Assembly: GCA_036345935.2 (NCBI GenBank)
Contig: JADWOT020001577.1
Location: 372,001 to 436,000, forward strand
Reading direction: 5' to 3'
DNA length: 64,000 bases
From: Taenia hydatigena
Lineage: Eukaryota; Platyhelminthes; Cestoda; Cyclophyllidea; Taeniidae
Positions 51,001 to 63,200 of this stretch are shown one piece after another. Both the position numbers and the translations under genes were made by a program. Below the pieces are notes generated by a model. It worked only from the letters and a program-made list of their open reading frames with translations. It searched no databases and had not been told where the DNA came from. Numbering within the stretch: the stretch's first letter is position 1; each line of letters begins with the position of its first letter.

Positions 51001-51813
51001 GCTCTGGCATGGGTGTCTGCGACTGTGGCCAGTGTTTCTGCAACTCCGGTCGCACCGGTCAACTGTGCAACGAAGTGCAGGGCGGGGAGTCGGCGCTCTG
51101 CACTGATCGCGGTGTGGAGCAGTGTGTCCTGTGCTTGCGTCGTGAGATGCTTGGCACCGATGAGGCGAAAATCGCGGAGGAAGCGGAGAAGCGTCCACCC
51201 GGCGCTCCGCCTGTGACCGTCAGCCCCGAAGCTGTGGCCGCTTGTTACTCTGTTTGCAATACCACTGTCATCGATACGACCAAAGTGCAGATCATTGATG
51301 AGGTGGGAGAGGAGGGCAAAGAAGATGTGGGCGAGGGAGGCGGTACCGGTGGTGGCTCTAGCAGTGGAACCAATCTCTGTATCATCTACACAGAGGATTC
51401 GTGCCGTGTGATGTTCAAGTACCGCTACTCGGATGCTGTATACATCAATCGGAAGGTATGGAAGCTCTCAACAATTGAGGCATCTTGGATGACGGGTTCC
51501 CCCCCTTAAACCTCTTTTGCCTCTATTCCTTCCCTCACAGGTTGACCTGAAGATTGTACGCAAGAGCGAATGCACCAAGACCACAGGCATCCTCTACATC
51601 ATCCTCGGCGTGATTGCGGGCATCGTGTTGGGTGGCCTGATCCTCCTCCTTATCTACAAACTCGTCATCACCATCGATGACCGCCGTGAGTTGGCCAAGT
51701 TCAAGATGCACAACGAGAATGTGCACTGGGAGATGGCGGAGAACCCAATCTTTGAACCGCCCACCACACGAGTCATTAATCCCACCTTCACTGATGACGC
51801 CGCTTTCGAGTGA
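42076..51813 (+). CDS. Integrin beta subunit
   Basis: Nine exons: 42076-42337, 42409-42830, 42906-43184, 44016-44234, 46607-46774, 46858-47076, 47196-47444, 50991-51455 and 51541-51813. Phases agree throughout, giving 851 residues. A signal peptide (about 1-25) precedes a Cys-rich PSI domain (NCQECMGRGPTCSWC). The beta-I domain follows, with metal site DQSYT at 133-137 and the conserved SGNLDSPEGG; then the hybrid region, Cys-rich EGF-like repeats, a tail domain, one membrane segment (about 778-803), and a 48-residue cytoplasmic tail. The tail has DDRRE and the motifs NPIF (829-832) and NPTF (841-844). Beta subunits pair with an alpha subunit for matrix adhesion and bind talin. An in-frame ATG at 42040 would add 12 residues; I prefer 42076 because it starts a clean signal peptide. 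Confidence 0.95.
44235..46606 (+). other. Large integrin intron (2.4 kb)
   Basis: Bounded by GAG|gtaagc and ttctag|GTT. No embedded gene or repeat of the LTR family was recognised; the short frames inside look random. Confidence 0.7.
47445..50990 (+). other. Largest integrin intron (3.5 kb)
   Basis: Bounded by GAT|gtgagt and gtcgctag|GGC, between two exons coding Cys-rich repeats. No nested gene recognised. Short frames on both strands show no motif. Confidence 0.7.
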
Positions 51814-52347
51814 AATGATGCAACTTTTTGCTCCTTCCCCCAGACCCACCCCTTCCTTGTTTTAGTTCTGGCTTTCTTTCCCTTGCTTACGGCGATCACT
51901 CCCTGCCCTGCCTCGCCCCTCTCCGCTACCCTAGTAATATTTCGTACGACAGCACACAATCCCACACATTACCGACATACGTAGACATATGTATTAATTC
52001 TTTGTAATGAATATGCCTATTCTTTCATTTATAATATGAATATACACATACGCATACCTGTGCGGGCCTTTCGCCTGATGTGGTGCTTGCTTGTTGTAGC
52101 TTGAGATAATCTAGACCTTGTTGGGGGTTCAGCGGTACTCTCATTCCTCCCGTTGGCTATGTCCGATTTCTGATAATTGATTTGTTCCCAACCCCCAGAC
52201 GACCAGATAGGCAGTCAGAGTTTCAACTAATCGCAGACTTGTCACCACTTTCACACCTACCAACCCACCCTTTGTGGGGAACTGCATTATTCTCCTACTC
52301 CTACTGACTAACAACAATCTGCTCCTCCTCTCCTCAGCCAATAGGAG

Positions 52348-53091
52348 ATGAACAGGTCGGCTCAGTTGCTTGCTTCTCGACTCTCATTGGTCCATCGCAG
52401 TCGACGCTCCTACCGATTCATTCCCAGTAAACCCCTGTGGCGTTGGCATGACGTAAGTGCAACACTGCCGTTTCGTGAACTTGATGAGTCATGCACCGCG
52501 CCTTTTAGGATAGAAGCCCGTGCTCAGACAGCTCCGTTTTCTCTATTCCACCCGAAGAAATTCCTCCACGCATCGAACTGGACGACCAGACGCTGAAACT
52601 GCTCGAACGATTGAGTTTGGTCAATTTCAATAAAGAGGTGAGCCACTATGCACTCTCGCCCTAACCAGGCGTCGAAATTGATCCCCCGCTTGACCATTGT
52701 CAATGTTTTGGTGTACCTGAGGAAGATATCTAACGCCTCTCCAGCTTTCTGATTCCGCCTCTTCTTCCTCCCTTGCTCACCTCAGACAACAAAGGCAATC
52801 GTGGAGGAGGCTATCCACTTTGCAGACTGCCTTCTCACTCCAACGGCCTTCAGAGGTGGCGCCACCAGGGCGGCAGTGGAGCCGATGATCAGTCTACTGG
52901 GTGAAGAGGACTGGGAGCCGGTGGAGGTGGTGACGGAGGAGGAAAAGGAGGGGAGTGATTCCGTTGCCGCCGCTGCTGCGCACATTCTGCACCACGCTCC
53001 GGTCACCTGGGAGAATTACTTTGTTGCACCACCTGGCAATCAGCCCATCCATCCCGAGCTGGGTGGAAAGACTGGGTCTTCGGACGGTTAA
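52348..53091 (+). CDS. GATC: Glutamyl-tRNA(Gln) amidotransferase subunit C, mitochondrial
   Basis: Three exons (52348-52452, 52509-52637, 52786-53091), all phase 0, give 179 residues. The Arg/Ser-rich N terminus (RSAQLLASRLSLVHRSRR) fits a mitochondrial targeting sequence. The GatC core starts at LDDQTLKLLERLSLVNF, continues with the AIHFADCLL helix, and ends with the characteristic PVTWENYFVAPPGNQP. GatC is the small structural subunit of the GatCAB amidotransferase, which converts Glu-tRNA(Gln) to Gln-tRNA(Gln) for mitochondrial translation. Distance from the integrin stop is 534 bp on the same strand. Introns are short (56 and 148 nt). Confidence 0.9.
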
Positions 53092-53401
53092 ACTAGAGAT
53101 CATTATTTCTGTAAATTTACAGAATACATTCTCTCCTTCGCCTCTGTGTTGCCTTCTTTCATGTCTTTTAAACTGCCGTTTCTTTTTTGGTTGTTTTTTA
53201 AACCCTCCTTCCTCTTCATCTCATCCGGTCGAATTGGTCGTAGTGGCCACGAGCCGGAACTGCAAACATCACTGTTTACCAATGTTTGCAACTTTGAGTT
53301 GTCCGGCCTCGACTTGCCATTAAATGGCCTCTAGGTTTTGGGAAGACGGTATGGAGGACTCTCAATAGACTACAAGTTTTGATTGTGGGAAAAGCTTTCT
53401 T

Positions 53402-53410
53402 TTTATTAAA
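53402..53410. promoter_or_regulatory. Overlapping poly(A) signals of convergent genes
   Basis: The run tttattaaa reads ATTAAA on the plus strand (53405-53410; GatC direction) and AATAAA on the minus strand (53407-53402). It lies between the GatC stop (53091) and the stop of the minus-strand exon (53506), where both genes would need a signal. Confidence 0.45.
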
Positions 53411-53505
53411 ACTCTTGCATCATACAAAACTCGGTTTTGATAAATAGAAAATGTGAAGGATGCATCGGCCCTTCATTCTCCTAAGAGGAGACATCGTGAT
53501 CCATC

Positions 53506-53778
53506 TCAGAGCGCAGCTCTAGAGCCAATAAAAGGTGACGTTGCAGAAATAAGGATTTTGACATTACCAGCGACCGATCTTCTGGTCATTCGGCGAGTGA
53601 CGACGGATGCAGTGGCGGTTGCTCCCGTATCCGTGGTAGCGCTCACCTCCTTACTCTCCATTTGCTGTTGCTGTTGGCGGTGTTGACGCTGTGTCTCCTT
53701 CTCTTGGAGGTACTCCTGGAAGCGTTTGCACGTGTCAGACGGCAGATAGAGCCGTGTCAGTGGTCGATTTTGCATACT
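53506..53778 (-). CDS. Terminal exon of an unknown gene convergent to GatC
   Basis: An open minus-strand frame follows an acceptor-like ctctcgacag and runs to a TAG stop at 53506. It reads NRPLTRLYLPSDTCKRFQEY, then a Gln/Glu-rich stretch (QEKETQRQHRQQQQQ), then a Ser/Thr/Ala/Arg-rich tail. The first part looks like conserved protein and the rest is low complexity. No family is recognised and no upstream exon could be joined. An AATAAA on the same strand about 100 bp downstream supports a real gene end. If it is a single-exon gene, the start would be the ATG at 53775 (89 residues). Confidence 0.45.
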   Translation of the reverse strand, partial: SMQNRPLTRLYLPSDTCKRFQEYLQEKETQRQHRQQQQQMESKEVSATTDTGATATASVVTRRMTRRSVAGNVKILISATSPFIGSRAAL

Positions 53779-55109
53779 GTGATCTGTCGAGAGTCAGGTG
53801 TACTACGCGATAGGGAGGAGTCGTCGCACTCCCCAAATCAGCTCAAACGTCTACAAAGGCAAAACTTGATGCCGTTTATTTTTCTCGAGGTCCCTTCCCA
53901 ATCAAGTGGGGTACGAAAGCAAACGGAAATAATGTACTGCGTTGTGCTATCATTAATAAGAGGCTTTGAAGAGAAGTTAAGAAAGGACGTTCCCCAACAC
54001 CAAGAACGTTGCATAATATTTCTTACCATAATAAATTTTGTGCATGATATACAATACCAAATTGTACCCGGCTGAAAGCTTTCAACTAAATGTGCACAGA
54101 ATGCGCAGGACACAGATGCCTGTAACCACATTCATTGTATTCACCACGCTTAAGACTATTTCAGACGAAGGCTACTATTGGATTAACATGGCATTTAAAC
54201 GCTGACCGAATATAATGAAATGGAGTAAGTCGAAATACACAAGCCGTGATGCAAACTTGATGAACAAAATAAGGTACAGATTTAATGAAAATGAATAAAA
54301 ATACACGATTAGTCGCGCCAGTCAAAATAGCATCAGCTTTAAAAGGTGTTTGCCACAGAATGCCATGAAACACATATTAGAGAAGTAAGTTGTGATATTC
54401 AGAGTCCAGGTACATTAAAAAATTAACACGCACAAAGTCCGAAGTAAACAGAGTGAGAAAAAATGCCACTGTAAGCAGGCTATGCGGACCGTGAGCAAGT
54501 AGCCCATAGGTTCATCAGTCAAAAGTATTGCATGTAACGACGACTGCTCTATTAAAAGGAGCCATTTTAAACCAAAGTGTTCAAGTGTTCGCCGTTCGGT
54601 GTTCAAGTGGGTTCGCTGACCGAAATCGTCTAAGGGGACTATGCTTGTCTAACATTCTAGTCAGGAAGGCAAAACCAACGAAGCATAAGAGTAAACCACA
54701 ATTTTGTGACTGCGTGTCGTTCTGGATTTATTTAATAACTTGGTTTGAACACTGCTCATTACATTTGTCCCAAAACTTGTAAACCTTTGCACTGCTTATT
54801 TAATGTTAAAATAACTCCACCCCAAGTCGTTAGGCTTTTAAAATTACAAACTCCTAATTTCACATTTTAAAGATCTGAATGAAGTTTATATCTATTCGAT
54901 TAGATTGAGTTTCATAGAACATCAATTTCAAGCAACTTTAACAAATGTATTCTTCATGTAATGCAATACAAAAATTGACATTTGAATTAGAAATTTGCAG
55001 TCTTATTGTTTTGATCTTAAGATGGGCATACTTTCATCGTAGTTTTTAACTCGATGGGGCCAAAAACTAATGGCAGTTCAAGCTTGTTATAGTCTTTAGC
55101 CCTCCGGGC
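53779..55109. other. Intergenic, nothing recognised
   Basis: AT-rich with short frames only. Upstream exons of the minus-strand gene may lie here but cannot be identified. Confidence 0.4.
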
Positions 55110-55126
55110 GCGCAGGTAACCTGCGC
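55110..55126. promoter_or_regulatory. 17-bp palindrome in the TOR1AIP upstream region
   Basis: GCGCAGGT-A-ACCTGCGC is a perfect 8+8 inverted repeat around one base, 137 bp before the ATG at 55263. It is GC-rich in an AT-rich setting, which suggests a protein-binding site. Each arm contains an E-box-like CAGGT/ACCTG. Confidence 0.5.
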
Positions 55127-55262
55127 ACTTTGGTTCGCTATCTTAGCTGGAATTACGACTTTACTTTTACGAAAACTCGTCCAAAAATAAGCCCAAAGTG
55201 CCTTTTTATAGCGTTTTTGGAACTTTTGTGATTCGTTGACTTTGTTGGACTCTTTTTTAGTC

Positions 55263-58200
55263 ATGTCCACCCGCAAACGAAAACCCTTTGAACTGGGACG
55301 ATATCTTGGTCCCATTTCCTCGAAGCGAATTCGTAGGTTGGAGGCGATCAAGCAGTTACTCCTCGAGTTAGACAATCGTCTCAAGATGGAAATGCATGGT
55401 TTGCGTGAACTTCTCGGTAGTTCAGCCAACGCGAATGAGGGTCCTGACGGTTTTGCTAACAAAATATCCTGTTCTCCCATGTCGGAAGCTGTGAGTTTCC
55501 TTTAGCCGTGGAGTTTTTCGCAGTGTCCTCTTTAATTGATTACCGACTTTACAGAAGTTTGCTCAGCCAACCATTTGGATTTTTAACCTTCAGGCGTTGA
55601 AAAACCTTTACTTTGGCTTGAAGTTGTGTATCTGTTATCTGTTCCATCCTTTTTACAGCTACCTAGTAATATTGCACGAACCACTCTAACACCGCGTGTG
55701 CAGTCATCTCCCGATGTCTCAGATCATTCAGCCGAAACGCCAAATAGAGTTCGTCCCGGGAGGGTTTTCCTCTTGCCAAATAATTCCCTAACTCCGTCTC
55801 CTACTCCTGCTTTACTTCCGCTACCACTGATGCAGCAGCCGCCAGAGCAACAGTCTCAAGAAGCACCCGTCATCACGAAGGGAAAGGAAGATGTAATTCC
55901 CGTTGTCGTTGACCTCTCAACTCAAACCATTCCTCCCACCTTAGGTCTGCACGGCTCCCTCGAACTCAGTGCATTTCTCTCCTACGCCGCTGACTTGCTG
56001 GCCCTTCCCACTCATACCTCAGCCCCCAAAGATTCTTGTCCAAAAAAGCTATTCCCTTCATCAAAAGAAAATCCCACTAACGCACCTTCATTCACTCCTT
56101 CTACAAACGTAGATCTTGATGTCAAATAATACGTTTAAATATAACTTTCCTTTTACAGTACCTTTGCGTTTTGCATCCGGACTGGTTTGTCGTATGCAGT
56201 TTGTTTGGAACTGGCAACGTTGGCTTTTCAACGGTCCTCATTTACAATCATCTCTATTGATGACGGTTCCGTTTGTCGTTCTTATATCCTTACATCGGCT
56301 AACTACTTCGACCTTGGAGTCAATTCCACTTTCCATTGGAACCAGTAGTCTTACGTTCTTTTGGTCATCGTTTTTTTTTCTTTTAAGTCTCGGTCTCCAT
56401 CGCGAGGGGCTGTTCATTTAACAAGATCGCGATTCACGGAACCTTCCAGTGAAACGTCTGTGTCCCAACGCATCGCCTCCGGGGATCGATCCTCCTCATC
56501 TTCCGACACTGATGTTTCCGCTTCGGAAGATTATTCAAATCCTAAAAGGATCAAGCCTCAATCTCGTGCATCTGTACTGGTTTGGGGCGCCGCTCCCGTC
56601 AGTCTCTTGGTCATCGTCGTTGTCATGCTAGTTTATTCGCTTTTTTTGCCTTCCATCTCATCAGATTTGAAGGCCGATGTGGAGACTCAGATGAGGCAAT
56701 TGATGGAGACATTCCCCAATCAGAGTAACCGTCTCTGGGTCACTGTAAAGAGTGCACTCCTTTCACAGCCAAGGTTTTGTCCGATTAAGTTTTACTTGAA
56801 GTTGATCGGTAGCACGAGTTTAGGCAGCAGTACCTCCTTCCCCTTTCTCCAGGTTGCCCAGTAAATTGTGGTCTCCACCCGAGGAAAACGAGTCGCCCAC
56901 TGTTCTGCTACTCGCTCCTACCACACCCAGTGACAGCTTTCAGCGCTTCCTGGAGCGATTCAGCGAAGCTCTGAGAGCCCTGGACAAGCGTTGGTCTTGC
57001 GTCAAGATAAACCCATTCGATTCCTCAGCCAACGCTCCGCCTGAAGTTGTAAGCTGCTGGTATTATCTAGCCTTTTTTGTGAGAGCAAATATTGTTTTGC
57101 ATTAGTTTTCGACCTGAGCTTCCATTGTTTTGCGCCCAGATTATGGTATCCAAGGTAGCGGTGTTGTAAATAATCTTTGTGGCATTTGAGGGAGAATCTT
57201 TGAATCTCTTCTTTGAAGAGGAGGACAGAGGTCACATTGCTACGAGTTTTACACGTGGAATTCTGATTTTATGTGCGACATAGTCAGAAGTAATGAATCC
57301 TCAGTTCGTATACAATCATCAACGGGTTGTAAGCAGCCTGCAATTCCATGGTAATCTAACACGTGGTCTTGGAGACAGTCGCCTCGACAAGCGATCTCAT
57401 CTTCAGTGATCTCAGTGAGCTTTCCTCTTTACACGACCTCACAGGCGTAGTTTCGTGGAAATGCATGCTCTATAATGCAGTCCAAGTTGTCTGGTCTGCT
57501 GTTTCCAGAATCTGGTGCTCGAGGCGTAACGTCACATTTCCGCGCAACAATGCTTTGTGTAAAACTTTAGTTATTCTTTCGAATTCTTCAACCGAGGACA
57601 AACTTATTGAATGAAAACCAACGTAGAGGACTAGGTCTGCCAGACTAAACATCCGGCTACCACGTTCGGTAAGGTACTTCTAGTACAAATTCCCACCAAA
57701 CTAGTGTGACCTCACGACGTGTCAGCATCAGACCATCAGAAGAACCTCAAAGCATCTCGATCAGCAGGGGAAACTACTTGTTGGGACGTGGTTTGGAGCC
57801 TTCTCCCGTAGGCTGTCATCAGGTTCGGTCCAGTAAATGGGTTCGGGTTCAATGTAGGCTGGCTGCAGGCTCAACTGAAGGCAACCCTCTCTTCTTTCTT
57901 GGGCTCCGCCATGTGGCAGATGTCATACGTTTCACGCAGACCAGTTGTGCTCTCTTTTGGACTTTTAGACATATTTCTATCCCTATGATTCATCAACTTC
58001 AATGCGTTTCGTCGGGTCCACTAACTCCCGTAATGAAAAGTATGGTGATCGGGGCTTCTGACCCATTGACCGCCAATCGGGCACCTTGAAGCATTTATGT
58101 GATGCGGCACTTTTCTGACTTCTTTGGACGTCGCCTTTTTGTTGGATGCCATCTCGATGGGCTTCACGTTAGATTTACCTTTTAGGCTTGTTTGCAGTTT

Positions 58201-60206
58201 ATCTGTTTCGCTGAGTTTCCTCCTTTTTAAGTTTGAAGCTACTGGAACCAGTACCGCCCATTTCAAGCAGTTGAATCACTGGAACGTCGATAACTCATGC
58301 AGTGGGCCTTTAGGAAATTGAATTCGATGGAAAAACGAACTTTCCTTGGGTGGATTCAAGGATGCAAGTTTGTTTGCAAGAACCTCACTAGCTTTAGCCT
58401 CAGTGGGATTCTGTTCTTTCAAGCTTCATCCAACAGAATGACTTCTTCATAGTCAAGCAACACCAAAGTTGGCTCGCTTTGTGGGTTTGCATTCGAGTGA
58501 CTTAACAGTGAGTAGAATAGCAATCCTCTAGAGTCTCGATACCAAGGAACCATCTGCCCATCTGCAGCTACTCCATCGAATGGACCATGGATGCAGGTGC
58601 GCAGGAAGGTGCCTCATTGCTGTGATGCCATCTGAGGGCTTTGTGAATTCACCATTGCGCCCCGAACGGTCCTGCTGATAGTGTTGCTCATTGCGTTTGC
58701 AAACTCGGCAACGCTGATGTGAGCGGTAGCTCTCCATGGTGAGACTTTAGGCATGTATGTCATAACCGGACCATTTTCATGGCCTCGTACTTTTCCGCGC
58801 CGATAAAACCTTTAAAATCGGGGAAATTTTGTTTGCGTCGACAAACCGAGTTGGTTATTAGTGTAGGTTAGCCTCAGCAACCTCATCTCTGTCGCTACTG
58901 AGGCTTCCAACTTCAAACGTTGACCCATACACTAGTTTTATTATGAAGGAGGCTTTCTCGAACTACTCACCTTCCATCCGAAACGGTAGTCTCTAAACTC
59001 TTGCACTCACAGGCCTGATAGCTGGATGGAACCTCATGCGATCATCATCGGCAGGTTTTATCGGTGCTTTTTTGTACCGCATCTTGCGTGATTCTTGGAG
59101 CTTTGGCTACCCACGTGTGGGTTCTGGAGAGACAGCTGGGTGTTCCAGCAAACAGCGAGTGGACGTTACCTCTCTGAGGTACCCTCGTCGCGTAGTAGTG
59201 AACTTCAAAGTCAAGAACATCCTTCGATTCCGTGTAGAAATACCAATTTCAAGCTGATGCAATGCAAACTGAATCTCAAGTATTGTCAGTGATTAACATC
59301 TGGTCCCACCTCATTATTGTCCGTGTAGTATGGCTTGGGTTTGGGGCGACCACCCGACGTCGGTCGTCGGTTTCGACACCTGGTTCGAGGGTTTTGGCGT
59401 ACGGGGGTTTTTTATCCTCTAAGTCACTGGCCTTCGAAGCTCTGATTTTTTCAGCTCTTAATTGGAATTTAAACTTGTTCACATTAGGACTACAATGTTT
59501 ACCACTTGAGCGTGTGGATGTGCTGACAGTTTGAGTGATTCCCACCGCTAGTCAAGTTTGTGAATCACTCAAACCACCGCAATTGTCGCTGTTGCTTACC
59601 GTCGAAGGCTGTCACTGCCACACAACACGAAATCCCATCGAGAAGTTAAGTTTTGTACAAGCGAATTGTTTTGCATACCTAGCTTAACTCATTGAACTTT
59701 ATCACTCACTGATTTGGAGGTGTCTCTGTCGCTTAAATTGGCGTGACTTGCTACTTATTAGCTGATTCAGTAGCACTTCATTGTTTCTTTATGAGTTCAG
59801 TTGAAGCGCAAATTGTACGACCAACTGACTGGGGCGTATAGACGGGGCAAACGCTGTCTCCACGTCGTGGCCATCGACAGACTGCCGGGCGAGGCGGTGT
59901 TGGTGTTGCATGGCTCCAGTGATTCGATCAGCTCGCCTTTTCGAAACGCCTTCCTCCTGCTCAGTCTCGAGCGCCCTCCCAACCTTCGACCCGGGTATGC
60001 AGTTATGGTAATCCACCCTTGTAACATCACCCGAGGCTCTGACTAATGCATAGCACTTTATTTTCCCTCAAAGAACAACATACAGAGACATGGAAACCCA
60101 CTTGAGACGCTACCTTCACTCCCTCTGGGACACCGAGCTGGGACTAGATGAGGTGTATGCCTTGATCCCCCGTTTGACCCGCAAAATTGGTATTTTTGAC
60201 GTCTGA
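55263..60206 (+). CDS. TOR1AIP: Torsin-1A-interacting protein (LAP1/LULL1-like)
   Basis: Six exons: 55263-55490, 55659-56108, 56388-56773, 56853-57048, 59801-59994 and 60074-60206. All phases agree, giving 528 residues. The N-terminal nucleoplasmic or cytoplasmic part is basic then Pro/Ser-rich (STRKRKPFELGRYLG at the start). One membrane segment lies at about 288-313. The lumenal domain follows: LWVTVKSALL, then PTVLLLAPTTPSDSF, then YRRGKRCLHVVAIDRLPGEA, and a C-terminal LIPRLTRKIG. The order and spacing match the torsin-activating domain of human LAP1/LULL1, which switches on the ATPase of torsins at the nuclear envelope or ER. Intron 4 is 2.75 kb while the others are 79-279 nt. Family is fairly sure; assignment of the first two exons rests on splice phase. 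Confidence 0.78.
57049..59800 (+). other. Large TOR1AIP intron (2.75 kb)
   Basis: Bounded by GTT|gtaagc and gttcag|TTG. The frames inside are short and on both strands. Nothing recognised; the exons on either side join in phase and match the family without a missing piece. Confidence 0.6.
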
Positions 60207-63200
60207 TTCACACGCCTCCCACTTCCCTCTACTTCGATAACCGATGAATTTATGATGCCTGCTTGCCGTGTCTTAGTGGCTGGATTAAAACAGATCACAG
60301 CGCAGATTTTTTATTCCGAGAGGGCTTTCAGAGTACACCAATTGTCTTCAGATTCACTGTAACACCTGCTCGATAAAACTCGTCCAAATTATCGATTTTA
60401 TCTGCCAAAGCCACACGGGGGGCCGTCTGTACTTCAATTCATACCGAGGCTTCAAGATTTTGAGTTTGTGTCCAAATTCAGACGTTAATTTTGCTCGTTC
60501 ATCCGAGCGGTGTGATGAGTCATACACAAGCACACCGTGGAGATGATGTTCTGACTCAATTGGTTGTTAATTTGCATAGATTTCAACGCTAATCACGCCA
60601 GCATACATGTATTTCGTTTCTCTACCCTTTAATGCTCATGAATTTGCATTACCTAAGTCACTAAGGGTCTTGTGAAAGATTTTCTAGTCACGTAATTCTC
60701 ATTAGCCAGTTTCGAAGCCGTCGGAGGGGATAACTTTATGATTGAATTCTACAGCGCATTTCATAGGGATCTAAAAAACATTCCCAAATAACATTAGGAG
60801 TCGAAATATTGACTAAGATCGATATGAGTTAGGCAAACTTATTGCCCCTCACCCCCTATTCTCATTGGGCGGAATCAAGGGTCAAATGGGATCTCTGGTT
60901 TCTCCACTACAATTTATCCATCAAAAATTGTTAGGCCAAAGTGCTGAGAGGAACTGCCGTTGGGCGGGTTAAAGTAGTCCAAATTTAGACTTGGATGTGG
61001 TAGCCAGGCGCGGGTAGGAACCCCATCTATGGGTATATCTCACTTCGGCCTTAGTCACTCCCGCTCCAGCCAATCAGTACAGCCCACGCGCTGACGAAGA
61101 CTCCCCATTGGTTGGCGCGTGTCGCGTGCCTCCGTGCGCGTCGCCTAACATGGGCTAATGTCGACGCGCCTTGAATGCGCAACAATACCAACCGAGGGCG
61201 GTGGGAAGTCGTTTTTGTTCAAGCCTAAACTCTCGACTGAACTCCTATGCGTGTTAGTCTGATTTACCAAAATAGCTGCCAGTCGGTATAAGTGGGAAGG
61301 GGGAGGGAAAGAGGGGGTTAATGCGTTACCCCTTTCCCAGCTTCATTTTACTGTGCTAAAAAAGTGGAACGAGTCCAGACTTCGTAAGCACTGGGGAACA
61401 GAGGTCAGACAGGCGTTTGAAGTCCTTGTCGTCTCGTCAACCATAAAAGCTTTTGCAGGCGATGGCAGTGAAACCTGTCTGAGTGAAGTGACCCCTCAAG
61501 TCCAGGGTATTTGCTTATTTTCCATGTTGTCGGTCCGAAGCGGAGAGTAATCAGTTGCTATCTGATGCTCATCTCATCGAAAAAAGGTCAAAATTCAATT
61601 CCAGCTTCCAGCCCTGTAAACATACACTAAGAGGTATCTAGAATTGGATCCTTTAATAACAGTAACAGAAGCCTAGAGAAGAAGGACTAGGTAATTCCTA
61701 ATTCCCTACGGTCAATTTATTCCACCCATTCAACCTGAGCGTGACGTCGTATCACTCGGTGCAAGCATGACACAACCAATGATTCATGCTGGCCATCCAT
61801 CCCATTTAACGGTTGCCAAGGTCGTTATTATTTGACAAAGAGGGAAACGTGTTTATTCTGCCTGCTGAAATTGGTCGCCTGGTCCAGTCACACCCACCCA
61901 CCCAAACTACCCAACCAATGGGAGAGCGCGGAGGTTGAAAGATCCCCATGCGCACCCATGGATTGCCTACCGATTGGTTTGCACAACTACGCAAATCACT
62001 AACCCCAATCAATAGGGTGCATGGGGTTTCGTGGGCTAAGGCTCGCCCTGGACACGAATTTGCCCCTGTTATGCAGCCGTATAGCTTCCCACACGTTTTC
62101 CCCTTGGTTGATTCAGGCTGCCACAGTGTAGGGCTCCGTAGACACGTTTAAACTTGGTGATTCTGTCAAGGTGCAACATCAACGGCTAGTTTGACTTGAA
62201 TAACTGCTGTCACTTAGGCTGCCCAACCCCCTAGTCAAAGAGCTAAGCAAAACAGAACTTTCGGATACACAGTTAGGGCATCAGCAATCCAGTGAACTAT
62301 AATCAAGGTTAAAACAAGATCAACTTACGCGCAAGCCGATGTCTGTCGTGGCAAGGTGTGGTCTGCCGCTTGCACCGCAGAGTTATAATTTATCAAGTTA
62401 TCAAAAGTTATTGATTTTCATCGACAAATGATCACCAATGACGTATAGGAAGCATCCAGCTTGAGAGGCCGACTGTCGTGACTTTTCAGCTAATTCTGGC
62501 CCAAGGGTAACGGGGAACGCATTTTTACCTCACTCACCGCCAAAAAAAATGTGACCATTTTACGACCTTAGACCTTAGCCTGCCCCAGTCACGCACCCAA
62601 CTGTCCACCGGTGGGCCGAACAGAGAGGACCAGCATATTAACTCGTTCCCATGTCCTATTTGTTTAAGTTTCTTTTGACGACAACAGACTTGCCTTTTGT
62701 TACTTAAGAGTGGGAGTTTATGCTTACCAAGTTGGGTAAGTGGAGGAAAAATTATTTCAGCACCTAATATCAAAGCATATTAATTGCACTCCCGTTTATT
62801 CCATTTTAAGGTGAACAATAATTGTCCTCCTTAAGTTTATCGTGGAAGGACAAACCTAAAATAAGAACTCGAAAAGAATTGGTGGCGCATCCTGTTGCGT
62901 GTTAATCGACAAGCCATTTCACGAAATAAATATGAATTGTGATCGCACCCGAGGAGATGGAGCTTCGTTCGACTACACTAGTGCCAGATCAGCTAATCTC
63001 TCAAACTTATATGTGCAAAGGACACTTAGAGGCTACCAAAAATGTATCTTGTGTACACCTTCAGATAGCTATCATGACCGATTCCACCGTCAGCTTTCGC
63101 ATATAGTCACGCAAAGTAGAAAACTTCGCGGATGAAGTTAATGAGCATAATAGGATTTCGCAAAGAAAAATATGAGTGGTCTTAAACGAATCTCTGCGAT

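Noticed and set aside
55067..55480. 137-codon minus-strand frame
   Set aside because: Antisense shadow of the first TOR1AIP exon, whose sense frame has a start codon, donor and in-phase continuation.
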